Part shown: positions 40,779-50,650 of the stretch, piece after piece
Layout: each line of letters opens with the position of its first letter
Position numbering within the stretch: position 1 is the first letter of the stretch
NCBI GenBank assembly: GCA_002104945.1
Contig: MCFH01000002.1
Location: 1,393,001-1,457,000 of the forward strand
Direction of reading: 5' to 3'
Length of the DNA: 64,000 nucleotides
DNA from: Piromyces finnis
Taxonomy: Eukaryota; Neocallimastigomycota; Neocallimastigomycetes; Neocallimastigales; Neocallimastigaceae
Translations under genes and position numbers: made by a program
Notes under the pieces: model-generated
Seen by the model: the letters and a program-made list of their open reading frames with translations, nothing else
Told to the model about the DNA's origin: nothing
Database searches by the model: none

Positions 40779-43124
40779 TTATTTTTTAATTTTATTAATT
40801 TTTATTACTAACAAACCATTATTGGTTATTTTTGATGTAATATTCATAAGATCAGCATCATCTGGAATCTTTATCTTTGTGGTTTCTTTAATATTTTCTT
40901 GTATATGTTTTTTCAAGTGAGCTTTGCTTTTAGTCTCTCTTTCCTTATTATTTTTTTTCTTTTTATCTTTTTCATTAGGATCCTTTCCAATAATAGATAA
41001 AATATGCTTTTTATTATATTTAATTTTAATTTGATCTTTTTCTAATCCAGATAAATAAACATAAATGTAATAGTTATTTTCATTTTGCTTAATGACCGGT
41101 AAGGATCTACTCATCTTTTTCATTGAATGATTTTTCATTGAATGATTTTTCATTGAATGATTTTTCATTGAATGATGCCAATCAAATGGAACAAATGAAT
41201 TTAAGAAATGACAGTGTTTATTACGATATAATGAACGGCCACGATGACAATGATGATGATAAAGATGATGATGACAACGATGTTTAAATAAATTTATAGA
41301 ATACCAACCTTTGTGACATTTATTCTTCCATTTATTTTTACATTTATTTTTACATTTATTTTTATATTTATTTATAATATGTCCTTCAAATGGATTTTTA
41401 AATGGTCCTAATGAATGACAACGACGATGTCCATGATGTCCATAATTACCAATATGTCCTTCGAATGGATTTTTAAATGGACCTAATGAATGGCAATGAC
41501 GATGTCCATGATGTCCATGATGTTCATGATGACTTTCAAATGGACCTAATGAATGGCAACGACGATGTCCATGATGTCCATGGTGTCCATGATGACTTTC
41601 AAATGGACCTAATGAATGGCAACGACGATGTCCGTGATGTCCATAATTACCAATATGTCCTTCAAATGGATTTTTAAATGATCCTAAAGAGTGATAACAA
41701 TGACCATAGTGATGATATGCATGTCCAATATGATCTTGATAAATATTATTTTTATGAATATTATTTTTATGAATATTATTTTTATGAATGTTATTATGAT
41801 TGATACATTCAAAATTGTTCATTGATTGTAAAAATTGACGAAGACAATGACAATTAAAACGTGAATTTTCAAGTAGATATTTTTCACCAAAAGAACAATG
41901 ACTAGGATGGATCAAATGATGGATCGAACGACAGAAAGGTGGTGATGATTTTGAGTAAAGAGAAAAATTATGGTGACAGTGTTGATGATGCTTTTGTTGA
42001 TCAGTAGAATCAAAAGAATGATGAACTGAAATAGGTTTAAAAGCACAAAAACGAATATTATGACGACGACGATAACTGTAAAAATGACGATCATGAAAAT
42101 GTTTATGAAGATGTCCATGAAGATGTCCATGAAGATGTCCATGAAGATGTCCATGAAGATGTCCATGAAAATGACCATGAAGATGTCCATGAAAATGACC
42201 ATGAAAATGTCCATGAAAATGTCCATGAAGATGACCGTGAGAATGGAAATGATGATTCATTTTCATGAAATAATACCATTGACCATCACCCAATCCCAAT
42301 AAGTATTTTTTCATTAAAGAATGACAATGATGATAATTTCTAAATGAATTAAATGGTCTAAATGGTTTCATAAAATGGTGTGGATGTCTTATTGGTACCA
42401 TGTGCTTCATTGGTGGACATGAATGACCATGACCAAAAGGTCTCGTTGGTTTTAGTTCATGCCCGAAGCTAGAATTGAAGTGTTGATGTTTTTTTGGACG
42501 AAAAGAATCATTAAATTTATGAGGACTACAAATATCATGAAAATGACCTTTAAATTCATGATGACCATGAAATCCATGAGAATGATTTTTAAATAAATGA
42601 CCAAATTCATGATGACCATGGCGACCATAACGACCATGATGGTTATAATAAGCATGAGGACCATAATAAGCATGAGGACTATTAAATCCATGAGGATCAT
42701 GAGAATCATTAGGATCATGAGGACTATTAAATCCATGAGGACCATGAGGACCATGAGGATCATGAGAACTATTAAATCCATTTGGACCATGAGGATCATG
42801 AGAATCATGAGAACTATTAAATCCATTTGGACCATGAGGATCATGAGAATCATGAGAACTATTAAATCCATTTGGACCATGAAAATCTGGCATTAAAGCA
42901 TAGCCAAAATTATTACCACAGTGTTCATTTTTATGATAAAAGTAGCCATAATGATGACCATAATGACTATGATAACCATGATGATCATGACAACCACGAA
43001 GATTATTATCATGATTAAATGAGACAGTTCTTTGATTAGGATGACCAAAGTCATGATTTAAAGCACCATTAAAACAATTGCCTCCAAAAAATGAAGGTAA
43101 TGGTTTACCATAGTTAAAAAGCAT
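40779..43124 (-). CDS. His-rich repeat protein with C-terminal HSP20/alpha-crystallin domain (short copy)
   Basis: An uninterrupted 781-residue frame. The last 110 residues are a small heat-shock domain: YYIYVYLSGLEKDQIKIKYN, then ILSIIGKD, a charged loop, and NNGLLVIKINK, matching the usual DLPG...ILTISG and NGVL signatures. The preceding 670 residues are dominated by His with Gly, Phe, Cys, Ser and Pro, arranged as nested tandem repeats: DPHGPNGFNSSH units, a (HGHFHGHL)-like block, IHKNN units, five CHSLGPF units of 21 or 25 residues, KNKCKNK and SMKNH. Such His/Cys repeats could bind metal ions or drive phase separation; this is inference. There is no signal peptide or membrane segment. 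Its near-twin is the divergent gene at 44771. Confidence 0.9.
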   Translation of the reverse strand: MLFNYGKPLPSFFGGNCFNGALNHDFGHPNQRTVSFNHDNNLRGCHDHHGYHSHYGHHYGYFYHKNEHCGNNFGYALMPDFHGPNGFNSSHDSHDPHGPNGFNSSHDSHDPHGPNGFNSSHDPHGPHGPHGFNSPHDPNDSHDPHGFNSPHAYYGPHAYYNHHGRYGRHGHHEFGHLFKNHSHGFHGHHEFKGHFHDICSPHKFNDSFRPKKHQHFNSSFGHELKPTRPFGHGHSCPPMKHMVPIRHPHHFMKPFRPFNSFRNYHHCHSLMKKYLLGLGDGQWYYFMKMNHHFHSHGHLHGHFHGHFHGHFHGHLHGHFHGHLHGHLHGHLHGHLHGHLHKHFHDRHFYSYRRRHNIRFCAFKPISVHHSFDSTDQQKHHQHCHHNFSLYSKSSPPFCRSIHHLIHPSHCSFGEKYLLENSRFNCHCLRQFLQSMNNFECINHNNIHKNNIHKNNIHKNNIYQDHIGHAYHHYGHCYHSLGSFKNPFEGHIGNYGHHGHRRCHSLGPFESHHGHHGHHGHRRCHSLGPFESHHEHHGHHGHRHCHSLGPFKNPFEGHIGNYGHHGHRRCHSLGPFKNPFEGHIINKYKNKCKNKCKNKWKNKCHKGWYSINLFKHRCHHHLYHHHCHRGRSLYRNKHCHFLNSFVPFDWHHSMKNHSMKNHSMKNHSMKKMSRSLPVIKQNENNYYIYVYLSGLEKDQIKIKYNKKHILSIIGKDPNEKDKKKKNNKERETKSKAHLKKHIQENIKETTKIKIPDDADLMNITSKITNNGLLVIKINKIKK
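41390..41690 (-). repeat. CHSLGPF coding repeats, 5 units
   Basis: Five coding repeats of 63 bases (CHSLGPFESHHGHHGHHGHRR type) or 75 bases (CHSLGPFKNPFEGHIGNY type, closed by GHxGHRR). The twin gene has 26. Confidence 0.9.
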
Positions 43125-43596
43125 TCTTTTTTATTTTTTATTTTTTTTAATTATTAATAATACTAATACTAATAATAATACTAAAAATTTTATTTTATTT
43201 TTTTTAATTGTAAATTGCTATATTATATATATAATAAACTATATATTTTAATTAAATATTATATTTTAATAATTAATATTTAATTGATGAAAAAAAAAAA
43301 AAAAAAAAAGAAAAAGAAAAACTTTGACTTTTTATATTTTCAAGTAAACTTTACATTTATATTATATGTTCCATTCTGATATAAGGTATTGAATTACAAA
43401 TCCAAGGAATAAAGTAAATTTTATTTTAATTTATTGTTAATATAATAAAAACAAATGATTTTTTAACGAATTAGTAATAAAATATATATTAAAATATATA
43501 TAATTGAATTTATTACTAATTCAAAAAATTGTTTAATATATTTATTAAAGTTTTTGATCTTTTTTTTCTTTTTTTTTTTCAGAGTTTCTATAGAAT

Positions 43597-44301
43597 GAAT
43601 ATAAATATAATTGATATAAATATATTTTATGGAATAATTATTTACTATATGTATTTCTCCTCACAAAACTGATATTAACTTATATATAAAATATTCATTT
43701 TTATTGTATTATTATATTATTAAATACTAACAAAGAATTAATTAATTACAAGACTAATTCTGATATTAGTATTTTAATATCATGTAATTTTTATCTTAAA
43801 AAATTTCAGCAGGAATAGTTTTAATCATTAAAGATATTGAATTAGCAAAATGTATAAAATTTCTAAAACATCAATTCATACCATAGTTTTATTAGAATGA
43901 AAATCTAATATCTATTTAGTTAATATTATTTGTTAATTATTAATAATATAATAAATATAATAATATTAAAAATATAATTGAAAAAAATAAATATTAAAAT
44001 TATTAATTACAATAAATTTATAAAAAATTATTATTTATAATATTATAATAGTTTATAATTAGTATATTAATAGTGCAACTCTTAAAAGTTTAATATTCCT
44101 ATCTAAACAATAAGAATTAATTACTAATGAAATAATTATCTGTAATGTGGCAAGAATATTAGCAATATTAAAAATTAAACAAATAATATAATAGTTTAAA
44201 ATATTGATAATTATAACATTTATTTTAAGTTTATATTATTAATATTCTTTATTTTTTAATTATTTCAATTTATATTAGAAGCTAATCCATATATACTTGA
44301 T
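43597..44301. promoter_or_regulatory. unique spacer between the inverted-repeat arms
   Basis: This 705-bp single-copy centre lies between two divergent promoter copies. It is A/T-rich with no coding frame. The arms on both sides (43125-43596 and 44302-44770) carry the same upstream DNA in opposite orientation, so both genes should share local promoter elements. I found no clean array of nGAAn heat-shock pentamers by eye. Confidence 0.55.
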
Positions 44302-44770
44302 ATTCTATAGAAACTCCGTAAAAAAAAAAAAAAAAGATCAAAAACTTTAATAAATATATTAAACAATTTTTTGAATTAGTAATAAATTCAATTATATATA
44401 TTTTAATATATATTTTATTACTAATTCGTTAAAAAATCATTTGTTTTTATTATATTAACAATAAATTAAAATAAAATTTACTTTATTCCTTGGATTTGTA
44501 ATTCAATACCTTATATCAGAATGGAACATATAATATAAATGTAAAGTTTACTTGAAAATATAAAAAGTCAAAGTTTTTCTTTTTCTTTTTTTTTTTTTTT
44601 TTTTTCATCAATTAAATATTAATTATTAAAATATAATATTTAATTAAAATATATAGTTTATTATATATATAATATAGCAATTTACAATTAAAAAAAATAA
44701 AATAAAATTTTTAGTATTATTATTAGTATTAGTATTATTAATAATTAAAAAAAATAAAAAATAAAAAAGA

Positions 44771-47700
44771 ATGCTTTTTAACTATGGTAAACCATTACCT
44801 TCATTTTTTGGAGGCAATTGTTTTAATGGTGCTTTAAATCATGACTTTGGTCATCCTAATCAAAGAACTGTCTCATTTAATCATGATAATAATCTTCGTG
44901 GTTGTCATGATCATCATGGTTATCATAGTCATTATGGTCATCATTATGGCTACTTTTATCATAAAAATGAACACTGTGGTAATAATTTTGGCTATGCTTT
45001 AATGCCAGATTTTCATGGTCCAAATGGATTTAATAGTTCTCATGATTCTCATGATCCTCATGGTCCAAATGGATTTAATAGTTCTCATGATCCTCATGGT
45101 CCTCATGGTCCTCATGGATTTAATAGTCCTCATGATCCTAATGATTCTCATGATCCTCATGGATTTAATAGTCCTCATGCTTATTATGGTCCTCATGCTT
45201 ATTATAACCATCATGGTCGTTATGGTCGCCATGGTCATCATGAATTTGGTCATTTATTTAAAAATCATTCTCATGGATTTCATGGTCATCATGAATTTAA
45301 AGGTCATTTTCATGATATTTGTAGTCCTCATAAATTTAATGATTCTTTTCGTCCAAAAAAACATCAACACTTCAATTCTAGCTTCGGGCATGAACTAAAA
45401 CCAACGAGACCTTTTGGTCATGGTCATTCATGTCCACCAATGAAGCACATGGTACCAATAAGACATCCACACCATTTTATGAAACCATTTAGACCATTTA
45501 ATTCATTTAGAAATTATCATCATTGTCATTCTTTAATGAAAAAATACTTATTGGGATTGGGTGATGGTCAATGGTATTATTTCATGAAAATGAATCATCA
45601 TTTCCATTCTCACGGTCATCTTCATGGACATTTTCATGGACATTTTCATGGTCATTTTCATGGACATTTTCATGGACATTTTCATGGTCATTTTCATGGA
45701 CATCTTCATGGACATCTTCATGGACATCTTCATGGACATCTTCATGGACATCTTCATAAACATTTTCATGATCGTCATTTTTACAGTTATCGTCGTCGTC
45801 ATAATATTCGTTTTTGTGCTTTTAAACCTATTTCAGTTCATCATTCTTTTGATTCTACTGATCAACAAAAGCATCATCAACACTGTCACCATAATTTTTC
45901 TCTTTACTCAAAATCATCACCACCTTTCTGTCGTTCGATCCATCATTTGATCCATCCTAGTCATTGTCGTTCTTTTGGTGAAAAATATCTACTTGAAAAT
46001 TCACGTTTTAATTGTCTTCGTCAATTTTTACAATCAATGAACAATTTTGAATGTATCAATCATAATAACATTCATAAAAATAATATTCATAAAACTAATA
46101 TTCATAAAACTAATATTCATAAAAATAATATTCATAAAAATAATATTCATAAAAATAATATTCATAAAAATAATATTCATAAAAATAATATTCATAAAAA
46201 TAATATTTATCAAGATCATATTGGACATGCATATCATCACTATGGTCATTGTTATCACTCTTTAGGATCATTTAAAAATCCATTTGAAGGACATATTGGT
46301 AATTATGGACATCACGGACATCGTCGTTGCCATTCATTAGGTCCATTTGAAAGTCATCATGGACATCATGGACATCACGGACATCGTCGTTGCCATTCAT
46401 TAGGTCCATTTGAAAGTCATCATGGACATCATGGACATCATGGACATCGTCGTTGCCATTCATTAGGTCCATTTGAAAGTCATCATGGACATCATGGACA
46501 TCATGGACATCGTTGTTGCCATTCATTAGGTCCATTTAAAAATCCATTTGAAGGACATATTGGTAATTATGGACATTACGGACATCGTCGTTGTCATTCA
46601 TTAGGTCCATTTAAAAATCCATTTGAAGGACATATTGGTAATTATGGACATTACGGACATCGTCGTTGCCATTCATTAGGTCCATTTGAAAGTCATCATG
46701 GACATCATGGACATCATGGACATCGTCGTTGCCATTCATTAGGTCCATTTAAAAATCCATTTGAAGGACATATTGGTAATTATGGACATTACGGACATCG
46801 TCGTTGCCATTCATTAGGTCCATTTGAAAGTCATCATGAACATCATGGACATCACGGACATCGTCATTGCCATTCATTAGGTCCATTTAAAAATCCATTC
46901 GAAGGACATATTGGTAATTATGGACATCATGGACATCGTCGTTGCCATTCATTAGGTCCATTTAAAAATCCATTTGAAGGACATATTGGTAATTATGGAC
47001 ATTACGGACATCGTCGTTGTCATTCATTAGGTCCATTTAAAAATCCATTTGAAGGACATATTGGTAATTATGGACATTACGGACATCGTCGTTGCCATTC
47101 ATTAGGTCCATTTGAAAGTCATCATGGACATCATGGACATCATGGACATCGTCGTTGCCATTCATTAGGTCCATTTAAAAATCCATTTGAAGGACATATT
47201 GGTAATTATGGACATTACGGACATCGTCGTTGTCATTCATTAGGTCCATTTAAAAATCCATTTGAAGGACATATTGGTAATTATGGACATTACGGACATC
47301 GTCGTTGCCATTCATTAGGTCCATTTGAAAGTCATCATGGACATCATGGACATCATGGACATCGTCGTTGCCATTCATTAGGTCCATTTAAAAATCCATT
47401 TGAAGGACATATTGGTAATTATGGACATTACGGACATCGTCGTTGTCATTCATTAGGTCCATTTAAAAATCCATTTGAAGGACATATTGGTAATTATGGA
47501 CATTACGGACATCGTCGTTGTCATTCATTAGGTCCATTTAAAAATCCATTTGAAGGACATATTGGTAATTATGGACATTACGGACATCGTCGTTGCCATT
47601 CATTAGGTCCATTTAAAAATCCATTTGAAGGACATATTGGTAATTATGGACATTACGGACATCGTCGTTGCCATTCATTAGGTCCATTTAAAAATCCATT

Positions 47701-48646
47701 TGAAGGACATATTGGTAATTATGGACATTACGGACATCGTCGTTGCCATTCATTAGGTCCATTTGAAAGTCATCATGGACATCATGGACATCATGGACAT
47801 CGTCGTTGCCATTCATTAGGTCCATTTAAAAATCCATTTGAAGGACATATTGGTAATTATGGACATTACGGACATCGTCGTTGCCATTCATTAGGTCCAT
47901 TTGAAAGTCATCATGAACATCATGGACATCATGGACATCGTCATTGCCATTCATTAGGTCCATTTAAAAATCCATTCGAAGGACATATTGGTAATTATGG
48001 ACATCATGGACATCGTCGTTGTCATTCATTAGGACCATTTAAAAATCCATTTGAAGGACATATTATAAATAAATATAAAAATAAATGTAAAAATAAATGT
48101 AAAAATAAATGGAAGAATAAATGTCACAAAGGTTGGTATTCTATAAATTTATTTAAACATCGTTGTCATCATCATCTTTATCATCATCATTGTCATCGTG
48201 GCCGTTCATTATATCGTAATAAACACTGTCATTTCTTAAATTCATTTGTTCCATTTGATTGGCATCATTCAATGAAAAATCATTCAATGAAAAATCATTC
48301 AATGAAAAAGATGAGTAGATCCTTACCGGTCATTAAGCAAAATGAAAATAACTATTACATTTATGTTTATTTATCTGGATTAGAAAAAGATCAAATTAAA
48401 ATTAAATATAATAAAAAGCATATTTTATCTATTATTGGAAAGGATCCTAATGAAAAAGATAAAAAGAAAAAAAATAATAAGGAAAGAGAGACTAAAAGCA
48501 AAGCTCACTTGAAAAAACATATACAAGAAAATATTAAAGAAACCACAAAGATAAAGATTCCAGATGATGCTGATCTTATGAATATTACATCAAAAATGAC
48601 CAATAATGGTTTGTTAGTAATAAAAATTAATAAAATTAAAAAATAA
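44771..48646 (+). CDS. His-rich repeat protein with C-terminal HSP20/alpha-crystallin domain (long copy)
   Basis: An uninterrupted 1291-residue frame, near-identical to the 781-residue divergent twin outside repeat counts. It has 26 CHSLGPF units (twin 5) and about ten IHKNN-type units (twin 3), but two PHGPNGFNSSH units (twin 3) and two SMKNH units (twin 4). Small differences include CRSFGEKYLL for CSFGEKYLL, loss of HC in NSRFNCHCLRQ, and Met for Ile in ITSKMTNN. The C-terminal small heat-shock domain (about 1180-1291) is intact. Known sHSPs usually have a short variable N arm; one of more than 1100 residues made of His/Cys repeats is far outside the normal range. Function is unknown; metal-linked chaperone or storage roles are guesses. 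Confidence 0.9.
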   Translation: MLFNYGKPLPSFFGGNCFNGALNHDFGHPNQRTVSFNHDNNLRGCHDHHGYHSHYGHHYGYFYHKNEHCGNNFGYALMPDFHGPNGFNSSHDSHDPHGPNGFNSSHDPHGPHGPHGFNSPHDPNDSHDPHGFNSPHAYYGPHAYYNHHGRYGRHGHHEFGHLFKNHSHGFHGHHEFKGHFHDICSPHKFNDSFRPKKHQHFNSSFGHELKPTRPFGHGHSCPPMKHMVPIRHPHHFMKPFRPFNSFRNYHHCHSLMKKYLLGLGDGQWYYFMKMNHHFHSHGHLHGHFHGHFHGHFHGHFHGHFHGHFHGHLHGHLHGHLHGHLHGHLHKHFHDRHFYSYRRRHNIRFCAFKPISVHHSFDSTDQQKHHQHCHHNFSLYSKSSPPFCRSIHHLIHPSHCRSFGEKYLLENSRFNCLRQFLQSMNNFECINHNNIHKNNIHKTNIHKTNIHKNNIHKNNIHKNNIHKNNIHKNNIHKNNIYQDHIGHAYHHYGHCYHSLGSFKNPFEGHIGNYGHHGHRRCHSLGPFESHHGHHGHHGHRRCHSLGPFESHHGHHGHHGHRRCHSLGPFESHHGHHGHHGHRCCHSLGPFKNPFEGHIGNYGHYGHRRCHSLGPFKNPFEGHIGNYGHYGHRRCHSLGPFESHHGHHGHHGHRRCHSLGPFKNPFEGHIGNYGHYGHRRCHSLGPFESHHEHHGHHGHRHCHSLGPFKNPFEGHIGNYGHHGHRRCHSLGPFKNPFEGHIGNYGHYGHRRCHSLGPFKNPFEGHIGNYGHYGHRRCHSLGPFESHHGHHGHHGHRRCHSLGPFKNPFEGHIGNYGHYGHRRCHSLGPFKNPFEGHIGNYGHYGHRRCHSLGPFESHHGHHGHHGHRRCHSLGPFKNPFEGHIGNYGHYGHRRCHSLGPFKNPFEGHIGNYGHYGHRRCHSLGPFKNPFEGHIGNYGHYGHRRCHSLGPFKNPFEGHIGNYGHYGHRRCHSLGPFKNPFEGHIGNYGHYGHRRCHSLGPFESHHGHHGHHGHRRCHSLGPFKNPFEGHIGNYGHYGHRRCHSLGPFESHHEHHGHHGHRHCHSLGPFKNPFEGHIGNYGHHGHRRCHSLGPFKNPFEGHIINKYKNKCKNKCKNKWKNKCHKGWYSINLFKHRCHHHLYHHHCHRGRSLYRNKHCHFLNSFVPFDWHHSMKNHSMKNHSMKKMSRSLPVIKQNENNYYIYVYLSGLEKDQIKIKYNKKHILSIIGKDPNEKDKKKKNNKERETKSKAHLKKHIQENIKETTKIKIPDDADLMNITSKMTNNGLLVIKINKIKK
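45609..45765 (+). repeat. 12-base coding repeat (HGHF/HGHL)
   Basis: Tandem 12-base units encode HGHF or HGHL. The left copy has a shorter series in a different F/L order, so the block has changed since the duplication. Confidence 0.85.
46068..46207 (+). repeat. 15-base coding repeat (IHKNN)
   Basis: About ten units of ATTCATAAAAATAAT or the ACT variant encode NIHKN/NIHKT. The left gene has three. Confidence 0.9.
46250..48068 (+). repeat. CHSLGPF coding repeats, 26 units
   Basis: Units of 75 bases (K type, KNPFEGHIGNYGHYGHRR) and 63 bases (E type, ESHHGHHGHHGHRR) alternate, with runs such as K-K-E. Many units are identical at the DNA level, and two share an ESHHEHH variant, which points to recent block duplication or unequal crossover. 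Confidence 0.93.
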
Positions 48647-48889
48647 AAATTTAATTATTTTAATAATAAGATAATAGTTTTTTTTTTTAAAAAAAAAAAA
48701 AAAAAATTCATATTAATATATATCAATAAATAATTAAATATAATTATTAAAATACACAGAAATAAAAGAAATTAAATAATAATTATATTATACATTGTAT
48801 TTAATATAATATATATTTTTTCGTTTTGATAATTTTTTATACTATATATTTTTTATTGATATTTTATAATTTTTTTTTTATGGGATTAA

Positions 48890-50035
48890 GATAATTTACA
48901 ATATTTTTATCTTAAATTCGGAGTTCATAAAGCTGTATCGTTTATATCTTTATACTTTATCTCAAAAGATTTGAATATTCCTCCATTGTCAGCCAAATGT
49001 GCGTTAGCTCAGGTTAGATGTTTTAACAAATGGAAAAACTCAAATTGTATTATCTCATACCTTGTCAATTACATTCCTAAATTTAGAAAATATACGTGGT
49101 GCAAATCAAGTAGGACACTTGATAAAAAACTAAAGAAGCATGGAGATGTTAAAGCAGTTAAAAACTTTTATTGGAAAGATCTCAAAGGGAATTCAATCAA
49201 AGCGCAATATTATGATGATAATAAATTTATTGAAACTAAAGATTTTATTAAATTATGTTATGAGTACCCAGAGTTTGCCTATGGCTTCTACTGGCTATTG
49301 AAAGCAAGAAGCGGATACAAGTTGGATGCTAGAGTTGCCAAAGCTGCTAAAATTGTTGATCCAGTTTGTCCTAACTACTGTCCATGTTGCAAGTGTGGTT
49401 TTCAAAGTATTAAACATTGGTTATTAGATTGTCCAACATTTAGAGATATCCGTATTAAACATTATGATTCCATAGTCCAGCTATTAAATTTTTTCAGTTA
49501 ACGTAATTCCAACAGTCCTATCAATAATAATGAAAATATTAATATCAGTAGAGATAGCAATAACATTAATAGTAATAGTAACAATAGTAATAATAACAAT
49601 AACAATAGTAATAGTAACAATAGTAATAGTAACAATAGTAATAATAACAATAGTAGTAATAGAAATAATAATATTAGTAATGATAGCAATAGTGATGATA
49701 ATAATTCTAATTTAGATAGTAATTTAGTTAATGATAGTAATAGTTCTAATAATCCGGTGAATATTAATGTGTATGATTATTCTAGTGTGTGCAGTAAAAT
49801 ATTTAAATTCCTTCTTGGGGGAAGAAGTTTTAACAATATCAATTACAATTCAAGGGAATGGAAAGTACTTTACAAGTGTCAGATTCAATCGGGCACTTAC
49901 GAAGGAACACCATTCTTGACGGTAACCGCGGAACTTCTAACCAAAATCATGCCTTTTGCTATTGGCCAGCAATGGTTAATGTTCAAAAGGTTTGAAGCAA
50001 CATCCAAGAGCGTCAATGCTGAAGAAACAGTATGA
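48890..50035 (+). pseudogene. 5'-truncated non-LTR retrotransposon ORF2 remnant (RT C terminus)
   Basis: A frame opens without an initiator at about 48890 and reads YLKFGVHKAVSFISLYF, then LNIPPLSAKCALAQVRCFNK, typical of the region after the reverse transcriptase of LINE elements. Residues YCPCCKCGFQSIKHWLLDC match the RVT zinc-binding motif (Cys pair followed by HxxxxC). A TAA at 49499-49501 interrupts it, but the same frame continues through an Asn/Ser microsatellite and a further block (YDYSSVCSKIFKFLLGGRSF ...) to a stop at 50033-50035. The polymerase domain is missing. Base composition is less AT-biased than in neighbouring genes. It is a dead copy truncated at the 5' end, as LINE insertions usually are. 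Confidence 0.75.
49545..49745 (+). repeat. in-frame (AATAGT)-type microsatellite
   Basis: AAT, AGT and AAC codons alternate for about 65 codons inside the retrotransposon frame, encoding an Asn/Ser linker. Minus-strand poly-Leu frames here are by-products. Confidence 0.85.
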
Positions 50036-50351
50036 CAGGCCAGGAGGGCCAGCGCAACCAATGGAGATCATAATTTTGTCCCATGATAAAATTTTGATTT
50101 TTGGCTCGGTGTCCCATTGGAAGTCAAATACAATTATTATACTTTAGTATGATAGTGGCTTTCTTACTTTAATTAAAATTACTAGAATACATTATACCCA
50201 ATTTTTATTCATTTGTGTTTATTTAAACATATATTTTTTTTATTTTTATTTTTATTTTTAATTTTTTTATTACATGTATTATAATGTTAATTAAATTAAC
50301 AATAAAGTTTAAAATATTTGATGCCGTTAAAAAAAAAAAAAAAAAAAAAAA
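50036..50351 (+). mobile_element. 3' UTR and probable A-tail of the retrotransposon remnant
   Basis: GC-richer sequence after the stop contains CCAATGG (around 50058) and its complement CCATTGG (around 50114), enclosing an inner AATTTT/AAAATT pair. This is a possible hairpin of the sort used by LINE reverse transcriptases for template recognition. A run of about 23 A residues after GCCGTT (50329-50351) may be the tail. The A-tail assignment is tentative because some 200 bp of plain A/T DNA lie in between. Confidence 0.5.
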
Positions 50352-50615
50352 TTAAGATAAACTAAATATTTATATAGCTTTATTATTAAGTTTAAGAGTT
50401 AAATGTTAGATAACACAACTTATATTGAAAATAACATATATATATCCTTATAATTAATAATAAAAAAAAAAACTTATTTATTAAATACAATTAATAAAAA
50501 CAACTAATACAAAAATGTTCTAACAAATAGTGTTAATAATAATTTTTTTTTTTTTTTCCTTTATGTTATACTATATTTTTTATATTATTATTATATTTTA
50601 TATTTTATTTAATTG

Positions 50616-50650
<35 letters not shown>

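Larger units (their letters stand above)
40571..43596. repeat. left arm of large inverted repeat
   Basis: This arm is the reverse complement of 44302-48850. Homology runs from TATACTATATATT outside the gene's 3' end to ATTCTATAGAAACTC beyond its promoter, so it covers the 3' flank, the whole coding region and about 470 bp of upstream DNA. Apart from repeat-copy differences and a few indels the arms look nearly identical. Confidence 0.93.
44302..48850. repeat. right arm of large inverted repeat
   Basis: Reverse complement of 40571-43596. It is about 1.5 kb longer, almost entirely because the CHSLGPF and IHKNN coding repeats are expanded. Homology ends at TATACTATATATT (48838-48850), next to the retrotransposon remnant. 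Confidence 0.93.

Noticed and set aside
41477-42896. Antisense and off-frame frames over the His-rich genes (also 45015-46535)
   Set aside because: They exist only because the 12-, 15-, 63- and 75-base coding repeats are open in several frames; they carry no domain.
43125-44770. Heat-shock elements between the twin genes
   Set aside because: TTCTATAGAA occurs at both arm edges, but the TTC and GAA are four bases apart instead of two; no clean array was seen.
46250-48068. CRISPR-like regular repeats
   Set aside because: The units are coding, directly adjacent without unique spacers, and keep a protein frame in a eukaryotic gene.
49498-49715. Poly-Leu minus-strand and Ile/Val-rich plus-strand frames
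   Set aside because: By-products of the AAT/AGT microsatellite inside the retrotransposon frame.
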